DNA of 64,000 nt from Pandoraea anhela (lineage in GTDB: Bacteria > Pseudomonadota > Gammaproteobacteria > Burkholderiales > Burkholderiaceae): the NCBI RefSeq assembly GCF_902459655.1, contig NZ_CABPSB010000021.1, positions 1-64,000 of the forward strand, read 5' to 3'. The stretch's first letter is position 1, and the number at the start of each line of letters is the position of its first letter. The notes beneath the pieces were generated by a model that was given only the letters and a program-made list of their open reading frames with translations, was not told where the DNA came from and made no database searches. Both the position numbers and the translations under genes were made by a program. Positions 17,943 to 27,532 of the stretch are shown here, piece after piece.

Positions 17943-18818
17943 ATGGAACTCGCCCATCTCCGCGCCTTTGTCGCCATCGCCCACGAGGGCAATCTCACGC
18001 GCGCCGCGCAGCGGCTGCATCTGACGCAACCGGCGGTCAGCCTTCAGGTCAAGGCGTTGCAGGAGGCGCTGCGTCTGACCCTCTTCACGCGCACGGCGCA
18101 GGGGCTCGCCCTCACGCGCGACGCGCAGGTGCTGCTGCCGTTGGCCGAGCGCATGCTCGCCGCGCTGGCCGACCTTCAGCAGGCCGCAGGCGCGTTGCGC
18201 GAAACCGTGCGCGGACGCCTTCGCATCGGCACCATCCTCGACCCCGAATTCACGCGTCTGGGGGGCTTTCTGAAGCGTCTGGTGGAGTCGTATCCGCACA
18301 TCGAGACAGCGTTACGCCAGAGCATGTCGGGCGACGTGCTGCACCAGTTGGCGCGCAACGCACTGGACGTCGGCTTCTATATCGGCACGCCCGACCCCGC
18401 ACGGTTTCATGCGATCACGCTCACGCCGTTCTCCTATCAGGTGCTGGCGCCGGCGGGCTGGCGCGAGCGCGTCGCCCGGCGCGGCTGGCGCGAACTCGCC
18501 GCGCTGCCGTGGATCTGGACGCCCCCGGAGTCGGCCCACAACCGGCTGCTCAGCGCCGTGTTCGGCGAGGCCGGCGTGTCGCCCGTGAAGGTCGCGGAGG
18601 TGGATCAGGAGCCGTCGATGCTCGATCTGGTGAAGTCCGGCATCGGGCTGTCGCTGGTGCGCGACTCGATCGCGCTGCGCGAGGCGCGCGCCCACGGCCT
18701 GGCGATCGCCGAGGGCGTGAGCGTGCCGACCGAACTGACATTCGTCACCCTCGTGTCGCGGCGCGACGAGCCCGCCATCGCCGCCGCCCTGCAACTGGTC
18801 TCGGCCGTCTGGGCCTGA
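17943..18818 (+). CDS. LysR-family transcriptional regulator
   Basis: A 291-residue regulator: winged helix-turn-helix at ~1-60 (ELAHLRAFVAIAHEGNLTRAAQRLHLTQPAVSLQVKALQE) and a two-lobed substrate-binding domain after ~88. It is divergent from mmsA with a 219-base spacer carrying two palindromes, so it probably activates the mmsA-GMC pair and controls itself. The inducer is unknown; a pathway intermediate would fit the LysR pattern. Confidence 0.9.
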   Translation: MELAHLRAFVAIAHEGNLTRAAQRLHLTQPAVSLQVKALQEALRLTLFTRTAQGLALTRDAQVLLPLAERMLAALADLQQAAGALRETVRGRLRIGTILDPEFTRLGGFLKRLVESYPHIETALRQSMSGDVLHQLARNALDVGFYIGTPDPARFHAITLTPFSYQVLAPAGWRERVARRGWRELAALPWIWTPPESAHNRLLSAVFGEAGVSPVKVAEVDQEPSMLDLVKSGIGLSLVRDSIALREARAHGLAIAEGVSVPTELTFVTLVSRRDEPAIAAALQLVSAVWA

Positions 18819-19109
18819 TCGTGCGCGAAACGTGGGAGACGGCCATCGGCGCGCCATCTGAGGCGTCGATTGCCACCACGCCAGCGCCGTCGATGTCCGG
18901 CCGGGCACCCCTGCACCGCAATTCCGGCGCATAATCCCGTCTGCTCAGGCCTTCGCGTTCGGCGCGTCCGACACCTCAGAAAAGGCCCCGCCTCCTCGCA
19001 AATCATTCCCGTGACGTGGCGCGTCCCCTAACGACGTGCCGTGTCGGATGTTCGTCAACGTTCTAGAATTCGGGGATTGCTCCCCCCTTCTGCTTTCAAG
19101 GAATCGACC

Positions 19110-20501
19110 ATGTCTGATGTGCGAATGGAACGCGATACTTTCGGCGAAATTGCAGTGCCGGCCGATCGTCTATGGGGGGCGCAGACGCAGCGCTCGCTGC
19201 TGAACTTCAAGATCTCCACCGAGAAGATGCCGCGCGAACTGGTGCGCGCGCTCGCTCGCGTGAAGCGCGCCGCCGCCGAGGTCAACAAGGACCTGGGCGT
19301 GCTCGACGCCAAGAAGGCCGACGCGATCATCAAAGCGGCGGACGAAGTCGTCGCCGGCCGGCATGACGAAGAATTCCCGCTCGCCGTCTGGCAGACAGGC
19401 TCGGGCACGCAGTCGAACATGAACATGAACGAAGTGCTTGCCAACCGCGCCAGCGAACTGCTCGACGGTGTGCGTGGCGAAGCGCGCCTCGTGCATCCGA
19501 ACGACGACGTGAACAAGGGCCAGTCGTCGAACGACGTCTTCCCGACCGCCATGAACGTAGCCGCGCTCGACGCCCTCGTGAACCACCTCAAGCCCAGCGT
19601 CGGCCAGTTGCGCGACACGCTGCATGCGAAAGCGCGCGCCTACGACGACATCGTCAAGATCGGCCGTACCCATTTGCAGGACGCCACGCCGCTCACGCTC
19701 GGCCAGGAAATCTCCGGCTGGGTCGCGCAGATCGATCACGGTCTGAAGCATGTCGACGACGCCCTGCCGCACGTGGCGGAACTCGCGCTCGGCGGCACCG
19801 CCGTGGGCACGGGCCTGAACGCGCACCCCGAGTTCGCGAAGAAGGTCGCCGACACGCTCGCAAGGGACACCGGCCTGCCGTTCGTCACCGCGCCGAACAA
19901 GTTCGAGGCGCTGGCCGCCAACGACGCCATCGTCCACGCACACGGCACGCTCAAGACGCTTGCCGCCAGTCTGATGAAGATCGCCAACGACGTGCGCTGG
20001 CTGGCCAGCGGCCCGCGTTGCGGTATCGGTGAGTTGCAGATTCCGGAAAACGAACCGGGCAGCTCGATCATGCCGGGCAAGGTCAACCCGACCCAATGCG
20101 AAGCGATGACGATGCTGTGCTGTCAGGTGCTGGGCAACGATGTGACGATCAACGTCGGCGGCTCGATGGGCAACTTCGAACTGAACGTGTTCAAGCCGAT
20201 GCTCATCCACAACTTCCTGCAAAGCGTGCGCGTGCTCGCCGACGGCGCGGTGAGCTTCAACGACAACTGCGCCATCGGCATCGAGCCGAATCGCGCCCGC
20301 ATTGCCTCGCTGCTCGAAGAGTCGCTGATGCTCGTGACCGCGCTCAACCCGCATATCGGCTACGACAAGGCCGCGCAGATCGCGAAGAAGGCGCACAAGG
20401 AAGGCACCACGCTCAAGGCATCCGCCCTTGCACTCGGCCATGTCACGGCCGAGCAGTTCGACGCGTGGGTCCGTCCCGAGCAGATGGTCGGCAAGCGCTG
20501 A
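19110..20501 (+). CDS. fumC: Class II fumarate hydratase
   Basis: A 463-residue iron-independent fumarase that interconverts fumarate and malate in the TCA cycle. The start [29 protein letters not shown] is canonical, with AAGGAAT upstream of the ATG at 19110. The signature [13 protein letters not shown] is at ~317-329, and [19 protein letters not shown] and [16 protein letters not shown] mark the substrate-binding loops. The class II enzyme is stable to oxidants, unlike iron-sulphur fumarases. The LysR gene that follows after 63 bases need not be related. Confidence 0.97.
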   Translation: MSDVRMERDTFGEIAVPADRLWGAQTQRSLLNFKISTEKMPRELVRALARVKRAAAEVNKDLGVLDAKKADAIIKAADEVVAGRHDEEFPLAVWQTGSGTQSNMNMNEVLANRASELLDGVRGEARLVHPNDDVNKGQSSNDVFPTAMNVAALDALVNHLKPSVGQLRDTLHAKARAYDDIVKIGRTHLQDATPLTLGQEISGWVAQIDHGLKHVDDALPHVAELALGGTAVGTGLNAHPEFAKKVADTLARDTGLPFVTAPNKFEALAANDAIVHAHGTLKTLAASLMKIANDVRWLASGPRCGIGELQIPENEPGSSIMPGKVNPTQCEAMTMLCCQVLGNDVTINVGGSMGNFELNVFKPMLIHNFLQSVRVLADGAVSFNDNCAIGIEPNRARIASLLEESLMLVTALNPHIGYDKAAQIAKKAHKEGTTLKASALALGHVTAEQFDAWVRPEQMVGKR

Positions 20502-20564
20502 TCGTCCGAACGTGCCCGAACGCGCCTGATCTTGCATCAGGCGCAAGCCCCCCCGTCCGTCCAT

Positions 20565-21467
20565 ATGCCTATCTCGCCCCTGCCGCCGCTGCACTGCCTG
20601 ATTGCGTTCGACGCCGCCGTGCGTCACGCGAGCTTCACCCGGGCGGCAGCGGAGCTCAATCTCACGCAGAGCGCGGTGAGCCGGCAGATCGCGCAGCTCG
20701 AAGAGTTTCTCGGGCGCGCGCTGTTCACACGCGAGCATCGCACGCTGCGGCTCACGGTGGCCGGACAACGCTACGCCGAGCAGATTCAGCGTCTGCTCGG
20801 GGAGTGCGCCGAAGCCACCGCCGATCTGATGAAACGACGCGGCGATCTGGAACTCACGGTCGCCTGCTCGTCCGGTGTCGCCGTGCTCTGGATGACGCCG
20901 CAACTCATGCGCTTTCGCGCAGCACATCCGAACATCAAGATCCGCGTGATCGTAAAGGACGGCATCGCGTCGCTGTCCGCCTCCGAATTCGATCTGGGCG
21001 TGTACTACGTCCGCAACGACCTGCCGCCCGACTTCTCGGGTCGCCGTCTGTTCGACGAAGAAGTCTTTCCCGTCTGCTCGCCGGCCTATCTGGACGGGCG
21101 CAAACTCACTCCGGCCGATCTCGTGAACGAAACGCTGCTCTTCATCGAAGACGGGCAGCGCAAATGGATGTACTGGCCCGACTGGTTCGAGCTACAGGGC
21201 GTGAACGCCCCCAAGTTTCCGCGACTGGTCAGCGCGAACTACTATCCGTTGCTCGTGCAGATGGCCATCGAAGGCGGCGGACTGGTGATGGGCTGGCGGC
21301 ACATGATCGACCCGTGCCTCGACGCGGGCCTGCTCGTTCGCGCCTGCGATGCCACGGCAAGTCTGGGCGGCGGCTACTACCTCGTGTGGCCTGCCGAGCG
21401 TCACGAGCATGCCGCAGCTCGAATCTTCCGAAACTGGATTTACTCGGAAACCCGTTTCCCATCATAG
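20565..21467 (+). CDS. LysR-family regulator, GcvA-like
   Basis: A 300-residue regulator whose N-terminus (PLPPLHCLIAFDAAVRHASFTRAAAELNLTQSAVSRQIAQLE) matches the GcvA-type subgroup; a substrate-binding domain follows from ~90. The ATG at 20565 gives the expected length; an upstream ATG at 20532 would add 11 poorly conserved residues. Neither has a strong ribosome-binding site. It precedes the transporter-amidohydrolase genes on the same strand with a 254-base spacer and may regulate them, as many GcvA-like proteins act on adjacent catabolic genes. Confidence 0.87.
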   Translation: MPISPLPPLHCLIAFDAAVRHASFTRAAAELNLTQSAVSRQIAQLEEFLGRALFTREHRTLRLTVAGQRYAEQIQRLLGECAEATADLMKRRGDLELTVACSSGVAVLWMTPQLMRFRAAHPNIKIRVIVKDGIASLSASEFDLGVYYVRNDLPPDFSGRRLFDEEVFPVCSPAYLDGRKLTPADLVNETLLFIEDGQRKWMYWPDWFELQGVNAPKFPRLVSANYYPLLVQMAIEGGGLVMGWRHMIDPCLDAGLLVRACDATASLGGGYYLVWPAERHEHAAARIFRNWIYSETRFPS

Positions 21468-21721
21468 GGGTTACGTGACGTCTCAAAAGTTGCCATGCGT
21501 ACAGCGCATGGCAACATGCGGAATTATCGCTTTGCCTGTCATTTTGTCTGAACTACTTTCTGTCCTATCCGCGCACGTTCGACGGCGGTACTGGCCGGAC
21601 GATTCCCGATTTCCGGCACGGCCATGCCGACAGACGTGATTCGACAAAAAAGCAGGCGTATTACCGCACGACGTGAACGCAAGACACGCAACGGACGCCA
21701 CCCATCCTCCGGGAGACACAG

Positions 21722-23002
21722 ATGCAGGCGACCTACGCAGTGCCTCAAGACAACCTGGCCCGCCAGCGCCGTCACGCGATCGTGGCGACGGTGATCGGCA
21801 ACGGTCTGGAATGGTTCGACTTCACCGTCTACAGCTTCTTCGCGGCCATCATTGCGAAGCAGTTCTTCCCCACGGGCGACGACCTGTCGTCGTTCCTGCT
21901 GGCCGTGGCCACCTTCGGCGTGGGCTTCTTCATGCGCCCGGTCGGCGGCATCGTGCTCGGCATCTACTCCGATCGCGTGGGCCGTAAAGCCGCACTCTCG
22001 CTCACCATCCTGCTGATGGCCGCCGGCACCGCGATGATCGGTCTGGCACCCACGTACGACCAGATCGGTCTGGCCGCACCGCTGATCATCGTGCTCGCCC
22101 GTCTGCTGCAAGGCTTCTCGGCCGGCGGCGAAATGGGCGGCGCCACGGCGTTCCTCACCGAATACGCACCGCCGAATCAACGCGCGTACTACTCGGCATG
22201 GATCCAGTCGAGCATCGGCTTCGCCGTGCTGCTGGGCGCCGCCGTGGGTACGTTCGTGACGACCGAACTCGACAAGGCGTCGCTCGAATCGTGGGGCTGG
22301 CGTGTGCCGTTCATCGTCGGCATGCTGATCGGCCCGGTCGGTTTCTACATCCGTAACAAGATCGACGAAACGCCGACGTTCCAGCACGCCGAAAAGTCCG
22401 ACACGCCGCTGCGCGACGTCTTCTCGCAGTACCCGAAGGAGACACTCGCGAGCTTCTCGATGGTCGTGCTCTGGACGATCTGCACCTACGTGCTGCTGTT
22501 CTACATGCCGACGTACGCCCAGCGTGTGCTGCACCTGCCCGCCTCGTACGGCTTCACCGCCGGCATGGTCGGCGGCGCAATGATCCTGGTGTTCGCGCCG
22601 GTGGTGGGACGTCTGGCAGATCGCATCGGCCGCCGTCCGTTCCTGTCGGGTTCGGCGCTGCTGATTCTGGTGCTGGCATGGCCGATGTTCACGTACATCA
22701 ACGTCGCCCCCGGCCTGCCCTCGCTGCTCACGTTCCAGATCGTCTTCGGCCTGCTCATCGCGTGCTATACCGGCCCGATTCTCGCGGCGTTCTCGGAGCT
22801 GTTCCCGGCGAAGGTGCTCTCGACCGGCCTGTCGGTGGCGTACAACTTCGCGGTGACGATCTTCGGCGGCTTCGCCGCGCTCATCATCACGTGGCTGATC
22901 GCCCGCACGGGCAGCAACATGGCCCCGGCGATCTACGTGATCGTTGCCGCCGCCATCAGCCTTGTGGGCACGCGTTTCGTCAAGCCGCTGCCGAAGGCCT
23001 GA
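21722..23002 (+). CDS. MFS transporter, metabolite:H+ symporter (MHS) family
   Basis: A 426-residue inner-membrane transporter with 12 predicted helices. The family signature IGNGLEWFDFTVYSFFA is at ~26-42, GIYSDRVGRKAAL in the 2-3 loop and LLQGFSAGGEMGGATAFLTEYAP at ~124-146. MHS proteins (ShiA, CitA, KgtP, ProP type) import organic acids, shikimate or betaines with protons. The start follows GGGAGACACAG. A strong terminator separates it from the amidohydrolase, so the pair is only partly coupled. The substrate is unknown but could be what the hydrolase uses. Confidence 0.9.
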   Translation: MQATYAVPQDNLARQRRHAIVATVIGNGLEWFDFTVYSFFAAIIAKQFFPTGDDLSSFLLAVATFGVGFFMRPVGGIVLGIYSDRVGRKAALSLTILLMAAGTAMIGLAPTYDQIGLAAPLIIVLARLLQGFSAGGEMGGATAFLTEYAPPNQRAYYSAWIQSSIGFAVLLGAAVGTFVTTELDKASLESWGWRVPFIVGMLIGPVGFYIRNKIDETPTFQHAEKSDTPLRDVFSQYPKETLASFSMVVLWTICTYVLLFYMPTYAQRVLHLPASYGFTAGMVGGAMILVFAPVVGRLADRIGRRPFLSGSALLILVLAWPMFTYINVAPGLPSLLTFQIVFGLLIACYTGPILAAFSELFPAKVLSTGLSVAYNFAVTIFGGFAALIITWLIARTGSNMAPAIYVIVAAAISLVGTRFVKPLPKA

Positions 23003-23013
23003 GTTTTCTCCGA

Positions 23014-23052
23014 ACAAGGCGCGCCCTCATCCGGCGCGCCTTGTGTTTTTTT
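23014..23052 (+). terminator. Strong terminator between MFS and amidohydrolase genes
   Basis: ACAAGGCGCGCC and GGCGCGCCTTGT form a perfect 12-bp stem with a 7-base loop, followed by GTTTTTTTCC. It lies directly before the ribosome-binding site of the next gene, so it would limit, or conditionally attenuate, read-through. Confidence 0.9.
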
Positions 23053-23069
23053 CCGAAGGAATTCCCCCC

Positions 23070-24308
23070 ATGTCCCCAACGACCGTTACTTTGCTTCGCG
23101 GCGGCAACGTGCTCGACGCGGCCGCCGGCCGTCTGCTCGAACGCCATGATGTCGTCATCGAGGGCAACCGCATCACGTCGGTGAGCGCCACGCCGCTCGA
23201 CATCGCCGGCGCCACGGTGATCGACGTCACCGGCAAGACCGTCATGCCCGGCATGATCGACTGCCACGTGCACGTGCTCGCGTCGCACCCGAACCTCGGC
23301 ACGAACGCCAGCCAGCCGAACGTGCTCACCGTGCTCAAATCGCTGCCGATCATGCAGGGCATGCTGAGCCGGGGCTTCACGACCGTGCGCGACGCCGGCG
23401 GCGCCGACTGGGCGCTGCAACAGGCCATCGAGCAAGGCGTGATTCCCGGCCCGCGCATTTTCCCGTCGGGCAAGGCGCTGTCGCAAACCGGCGGTCACGG
23501 CGACTTCCGTCCGCGCAGCGACACACTGGAGCCGTGCTCGTGCGCGTTCCGTGCGGGCGCCATCGGCCGCGTGGTCGACGGTGTCGATCCGATTCGCCTC
23601 GCCGTGCGTGAAGAGATTCAGAAGGGCGCGACGCAGATCAAGCTGATGGCCTCGGGCGGTGTCGCCTCGCCGGTCGATCCCATCGCCAACACACAGTATT
23701 CGGAAGACGAAATCCGCGCGGCCGTGGCGGAAGCGGAGGCCGCACAAACCTACGTGATGGCCCACGCCTACACACCGAAGGCCATCGCGCGCGCCGTGCG
23801 TTGCGGCGTGCGCACCATCGAGCACGGCAACCTGTGCGACGCCGAGACGGCGAAGCTCATGGCGGAGAAAGGAGCCTACGTGGTGCCCACGCTCGTGACC
23901 TACGACGCCCTCGCCAAGGACGGCGCGTCGCTCGGTCTGCCCCCGGAATCCGTCGCCAAGGTGGAGAGCGTGCAACGCGCCGGTCGCGAGTCGCTCGCCA
24001 TCTATCGCGATGCGGGCGTGAAGATGGGGTTCGGCTCGGACTTGCTCGGCGACATGCACAAATACCAGTCCGACGAATTGACGATTCGTGCCGACGTGCT
24101 CGGTGCGGCCGAGACGCTGCGCTCGGCCACGGTCATCGGCGCGGAGATTCTGAATCGCGTGGGCGAACTCGGTGTGATTGCGCCGGGTGCGCTGGCCGAC
24201 GTGCTCGTCGTCGACGGGAATCCGCTCGAATCGATCGATGTGCTCACCGGTCAGGGCGAGGCGATTCGCTGGGTTTTCAAGGACGGCAAGGTCGCAAAGC
24301 AGCCGTAA
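23070..24308 (+). CDS. Metal-dependent amidohydrolase (Xaa-Pro dipeptidase/Sgx-type)
   Basis: A 412-residue hydrolase with a TIM-barrel of the amidohydrolase superfamily. Metal ligands are visible: HVH at H66 and H68, a likely carbamylated lysine K191 in QIKLMASGG, H232 in MAHAYTP, H252 in TIEHGNL and the catalytic aspartate D324 in FGSDLLGDMHKYQ. The set matches the binuclear imidazolonepropionase-like group that includes Xaa-Pro/Xaa-Arg carboxypeptidases and other cyclic- or acyl-amide hydrolases. The ATG at 23070 follows GAAGGAATT. No signal peptide, so cytoplasmic. Together with the upstream transporter it could form an uptake-and-cleave unit. Confidence 0.88.
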   Translation: MSPTTVTLLRGGNVLDAAAGRLLERHDVVIEGNRITSVSATPLDIAGATVIDVTGKTVMPGMIDCHVHVLASHPNLGTNASQPNVLTVLKSLPIMQGMLSRGFTTVRDAGGADWALQQAIEQGVIPGPRIFPSGKALSQTGGHGDFRPRSDTLEPCSCAFRAGAIGRVVDGVDPIRLAVREEIQKGATQIKLMASGGVASPVDPIANTQYSEDEIRAAVAEAEAAQTYVMAHAYTPKAIARAVRCGVRTIEHGNLCDAETAKLMAEKGAYVVPTLVTYDALAKDGASLGLPPESVAKVESVQRAGRESLAIYRDAGVKMGFGSDLLGDMHKYQSDELTIRADVLGAAETLRSATVIGAEILNRVGELGVIAPGALADVLVVDGNPLESIDVLTGQGEAIRWVFKDGKVAKQP

Positions 24309-24375
24309 TCAACACCGTAATCCCCCCGTTCGTCGGGCGGCCATGCCGCTCGACGTCGTCGTATGCCTTCGACGA

Positions 24376-24416
24376 AAAAGAACGCCACGACGTCATCGAC
24401 GCCGTGGCGTTTTTGT
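24376..24416 (+). terminator. Terminator after the amidohydrolase gene
   Basis: AACGCCACG and CGTGGCGTT (24381-24411) form a 9-bp stem with an inner GACGTC part, followed by a TTTTT run on the plus strand; an AAAAA run on the left gives it weak activity in the other direction. Confidence 0.85.
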
Positions 24417-24534
24417 CCGGCACGCGCCACGGCCGGTGGGAATCGGCCTTGCGCAGCACGCATAAATTCTGAAAGCGACACCCCATCGACGGGCTTAGGC
24501 TCGACTCACAAAAGCAGAGAACAGGGTGTCTGCC

Positions 24535-25698
24535 ATGAAACTCACTTCGCTTCCCCTTACCCTTGCCCCCGGCGTCGGTCAAATGCTGCCGGGCGACGTG
24601 ACGCTGTCACCGAACGACTGGCACAACGTACAAGTCCGGCAAAAAAACGTGACGCCGTTGCCCGATGGTGACACGACGCGTTCACTGGAAATGCTCCGGC
24701 AATCCATCGAGACCGAACTCGGCACGATCGCGGCCACCTGGAAGGCCATGGAAAAGTCGCTCAGCGCCGATGCCCGGAATATCCGGCTGCCGACACCCTT
24801 CGAACCGATCAACGACCTCGCCGCGCAAATCGACGCCGTCTTGCGCACCCATATCGAAGACCCGCTCGACATCGAACCGCTGATCAGGAACTTCAACATG
24901 GCGATCCGGAAGATATACCGCTCCCGCCAGTTGCCGTGGGGCACATGGCGCACCATCGGTTCGCAGCAATGCGTCACGTCGCTCGGTGCACTGACCCCGT
25001 ATGCTCGCGCAGCCCATACCTCGCTGTCGCGTATCGAGGAAGTGGTCAAATTTACGAGAGCGACGTTGGACGCGGCGCGATGCGCGGAGACCCAAAACAA
25101 GGCCATAGCACGCCGGGTGTCCAGCGTGCCGACCGTGCCGTTGACCCCGGCCGAGCTTCTTGCGAAGCGGCGCGTCGTCGCCCGGGCATTCACAACGATC
25201 GGGCAGTTGCTCCACCGAACGAGCCTGATCATCAATGCGTCGCTCACGCGCGCGATTGCGGCCGTGCCGCGAGACCGTCGTTACTGGAAAACGAAGATCG
25301 CCGCGCTCGCGATACTTTGTTTGCTGACCGCAGCGCTCGGGATCGCGTCGGTCATGCTTCCTCCGCTGCTGCCGGCTGTTCTCGGGTTGGGGATCGGGCT
25401 GAAGATCGCGACCATTTTCGTCGGCGTCCTCAGCACCACGCACAGCATTTGCAATGTCATCGGCTACCCGCGAAATCGCGGCTGGAACGACCTCACGAAC
25501 TGCATCACGAGAGTGCGCAATCTGTATCAGACGGTCAACCAGCGGATCGACGTCCGACAATGCGCTGAAGCCAAGAACGAGACCGTGGTGATCGGCGGCA
25601 AGCTCAAGCAACTGGACGACGAAATCGACACGCTGGACGAGATGCAGAACGCGCTGGAGGAGAAACTCTGTCACCGCGAGTGGCCGCAGGCCAGATAG
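24535..25698 (+). CDS. Unrecognised protein with a C-terminal two-helix membrane hairpin
   Basis: I do not recognise this 387-residue protein. The N-terminus (~1-50) is polar, Pro/Thr-rich and probably disordered without a signal peptide. Residues ~50-130 and 155-245 are helical with many charged residues. Two adjacent hydrophobic segments (~254-274 and ~277-300) would form a membrane hairpin, and the last ~60 residues (KLKQLDDEIDTLDEMQNALEEKL) look like a coiled coil. The ATG at 24535 follows AGAGAACAGGG. Terminators isolate it from the previous gene and it heads a two-gene unit with the next. Base composition looks less GC-rich than the neighbours. A hairpin between helical regions is seen in some secreted translocators and effectors, but this is only an analogy. 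Confidence 0.7.
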   Translation: MKLTSLPLTLAPGVGQMLPGDVTLSPNDWHNVQVRQKNVTPLPDGDTTRSLEMLRQSIETELGTIAATWKAMEKSLSADARNIRLPTPFEPINDLAAQIDAVLRTHIEDPLDIEPLIRNFNMAIRKIYRSRQLPWGTWRTIGSQQCVTSLGALTPYARAAHTSLSRIEEVVKFTRATLDAARCAETQNKAIARRVSSVPTVPLTPAELLAKRRVVARAFTTIGQLLHRTSLIINASLTRAIAAVPRDRRYWKTKIAALAILCLLTAALGIASVMLPPLLPAVLGLGIGLKIATIFVGVLSTTHSICNVIGYPRNRGWNDLTNCITRVRNLYQTVNQRIDVRQCAEAKNETVVIGGKLKQLDDEIDTLDEMQNALEEKLCHREWPQAR

Positions 25699-25784
25699 AC
25701 GCCTGCGCGGGGAGACTTCGCGGAAATACCGGCAGCCCCCTTGTCATTTTTCATCGCAGAACTTTTTTCAGGACGCCCATCATC

Positions 25785-26180
25785 ATGCCCCGGATACCCG
25801 AACCATCGGTCAACTATGTCTCGCCAGCGGGTCAAAGCTACCTCAGGCGATCAAAGCTCATGGAAATCGACATCGGCATCACGTCATCGCTTCAGAAAGT
25901 GCAGCAACTGCAAGCCAGACACGCCGACCTGATGAGACGGCTGGAGAGTCGCGCGGATTCGGCCCCGGCGTTGCCGGAATCGGAACCGTGCGCGCGTTTC
26001 ACGTGCGACATGGCGCGTTGCGAGCCGATGGCGACGCCGCAGCCGGATGTCGCTTCGCCACCCGGCGAATCGCCGCTCTCACCGAATCTGTCGACGTTGG
26101 CGGCACGCAAGATTCTGGGGGACAAAAATGCGAACGGCGACGACAAGCAGGACACTTTGGCGAACGGCACCGAACCGTGA
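25785..26180 (+). CDS. Unrecognised small protein
   Basis: A 131-residue protein of unknown family, 86 bases after the membrane-hairpin gene and probably co-transcribed. A Pro/Ser-rich start (MPRIPEPSVNYVSPAGQSYL) leads into a helix at ~23-57 (SSLQKVQQLQARHADLMRRLES), then a disordered Pro/Ser/Glu-rich tail with three cysteines (C69, C74, C79). No signal peptide. The ATG at 25785 has AGGA about ten bases upstream; an upstream in-frame ATG at 25680, which overlaps the previous gene, is less likely. Its stop codon lies inside the first unit of a 10-bp tandem repeat. It might be a partner or chaperone of the upstream product; this is speculative. Confidence 0.6.
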   Translation: MPRIPEPSVNYVSPAGQSYLRRSKLMEIDIGITSSLQKVQQLQARHADLMRRLESRADSAPALPESEPCARFTCDMARCEPMATPQPDVASPPGESPLSPNLSTLAARKILGDKNANGDDKQDTLANGTEP

Positions 26181-26228
26181 TGACTCGTGCTGATTCGTGC
26201 TGATTCGTGATGATATTCGTGATGATTC
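26177..26228. repeat. 10-bp tandem repeat at a gene end
   Basis: Five units of the pattern GTGNTGANTC (one with a 2-base insertion) run from the stop codon of the small protein gene toward trpS. Just beyond, GGCCCGC (26234-26240) and GCGGGCC (26254-26260) form a hairpin without a T run, possibly a weak terminator between the convergent genes. Confidence 0.8.
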
Positions 26229-26294
26229 GCGACGGCCCGCTTCGCCACCACCTGCGGGCCTGGCTGAATCCTCGATGATCCCGATGCCTTCGTC

Positions 26295-27335
26295 TTACGC
26301 CTTCCAGCCCGGCGTGACGAACACCGAGCGCACGTCGTCCAGCGTTTGCGAGACGGTCTCGCGCGCGCGTTCGGTGCCGGCGCGCAGCATGTCCCACACA
26401 TAGTCCGGATTCCTGGCGTACTGCTCGCGACGCTCGCGCATCGGGCGCAGCATTTCCTGCAAACGCTCTTCCAGTCGCGCCTTGACCTTCGAGTCCGCGA
26501 GCCCGCCGCGCACATAGTGGTCCTTGAGCGCTTGCAGGCCTTCCTTGTCTTCGTCGAAGGCGTCGAGGTAGGCGAACGCCACGTTGCCTTCCAGGTGCCC
26601 CGGGTCCTCGACCTTCAGGTGCAGCGGATCGGTGTAGCACTTCTTCACGGCGGCGCGAATTTCGTCCGGCGTCGAGGAGATGTTGATGACGTTGCCCAGC
26701 GACTTGCTCATCTTGGCCTTGCCGTCGATACCGGGCAGACGCCCGATGGGAGGCACGAGGGCTTTCGCTTCGGTCAGAATGTCGCGATTGGCCATACGAT
26801 TCAGGCGTCGCACGATTTCGTTGGTTTGCTCGATCATCGGCAACTGGTCTTCGCCCACCGGCACCAGCGTGGCGCGGAATGCCGTGATATCGGCGGCCTG
26901 GCTGACCGGATACGTGAGAAAGCCTGCCGGAATGTCCCGCTCGAAGTTGCGCAGGCTGATTTCCTGCTTGACCGTCGGATTGCGCTCCAGGCGCGCCACG
27001 GTCACCAGATTCAGGTAGTAGAACGTGAGCTCGGTGAGTTCGGGCAACCACGTCTGCACGCAGATGGTCGTGACGTCGGGGTCGATGCCCACGGCCAGAT
27101 AGTCGAGCGCCACCTCGGAGACATTGCGATGGACCTTGTCGCGGCCCTTGCCTTCGTCATCGGTGTTGTCGGTCAGCGCCTGTGCGTCGGCGACCAGGAT
27201 GTATTGCTTGTACTCGTGCTGATATTCAACACGGTTTTTCAGACTACCGACGTAGTGGCCCAGATGCAGCGGACCCGTCGGACGGTCACCCGTGAGGATC
27301 ACCTTGCGATCCGCAGGCGCCTTCGAAACACTCAT
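26295..27335 (-). CDS. trpS: Tryptophan--tRNA ligase
   Basis: A 346-residue class I aminoacyl-tRNA synthetase that charges tRNA-Trp. The HIGH-equivalent motif is [10 protein letters not shown] near residues 20-29 and the KMSKS loop is [10 protein letters not shown] near 210. The ATG at 27335 (MSVSKAP) follows GGAGAGG; an ATG six codons upstream overlaps that site and is rejected. It is convergent with the orphan pair and follows a hairpin after the oxidoreductase gene. Confidence 0.96.
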   Translation of the reverse strand: MSVSKAPADRKVILTGDRPTGPLHLGHYVGSLKNRVEYQHEYKQYILVADAQALTDNTDDEGKGRDKVHRNVSEVALDYLAVGIDPDVTTICVQTWLPELTELTFYYLNLVTVARLERNPTVKQEISLRNFERDIPAGFLTYPVSQAADITAFRATLVPVGEDQLPMIEQTNEIVRRLNRMANRDILTEAKALVPPIGRLPGIDGKAKMSKSLGNVINISSTPDEIRAAVKKCYTDPLHLKVEDPGHLEGNVAFAYLDAFDEDKEGLQALKDHYVRGGLADSKVKARLEERLQEMLRPMRERREQYARNPDYVWDMLRAGTERARETVSQTLDDVRSVFVTPGWKA

Positions 27336-27464
27336 TTTCCTCTCCGTAATCAAGCGTCACTACCCTGAATGGTAGCGCGTCGGCCCGATCGCGGTACAGA
27401 AACCCTGTTGTCTCGCGCCGCGCCCCTACGGCGAGACGCGCGTGGCGTGCGCGGCGCCATGAAC

Positions 27465-27486
27465 CACGGGGGCCGAAGCCCCCGTG
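27465..27486 (-). terminator. Stable UUCG hairpin after the oxidoreductase gene
   Basis: CACGGGGGC and GCCCCCGTG form a 9-bp stem closed by TTCG on the minus strand, 47 bases past the stop of the oxidoreductase gene. There is no good T run on the minus strand, so termination may be partial or it may stabilise the 3' end. Confidence 0.6.
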
Positions 27487-27532
27487 CGCATTTTCCTTCA
27501 TCTATGACGTTTCCGACGTCGGCGTCCCACCG

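Noticed and set aside
24309-26294. Orphan pair as prophage or insertion-sequence remnant
   Set aside because: No integrase, transposase, terminal inverted repeats or target duplications were seen around it.
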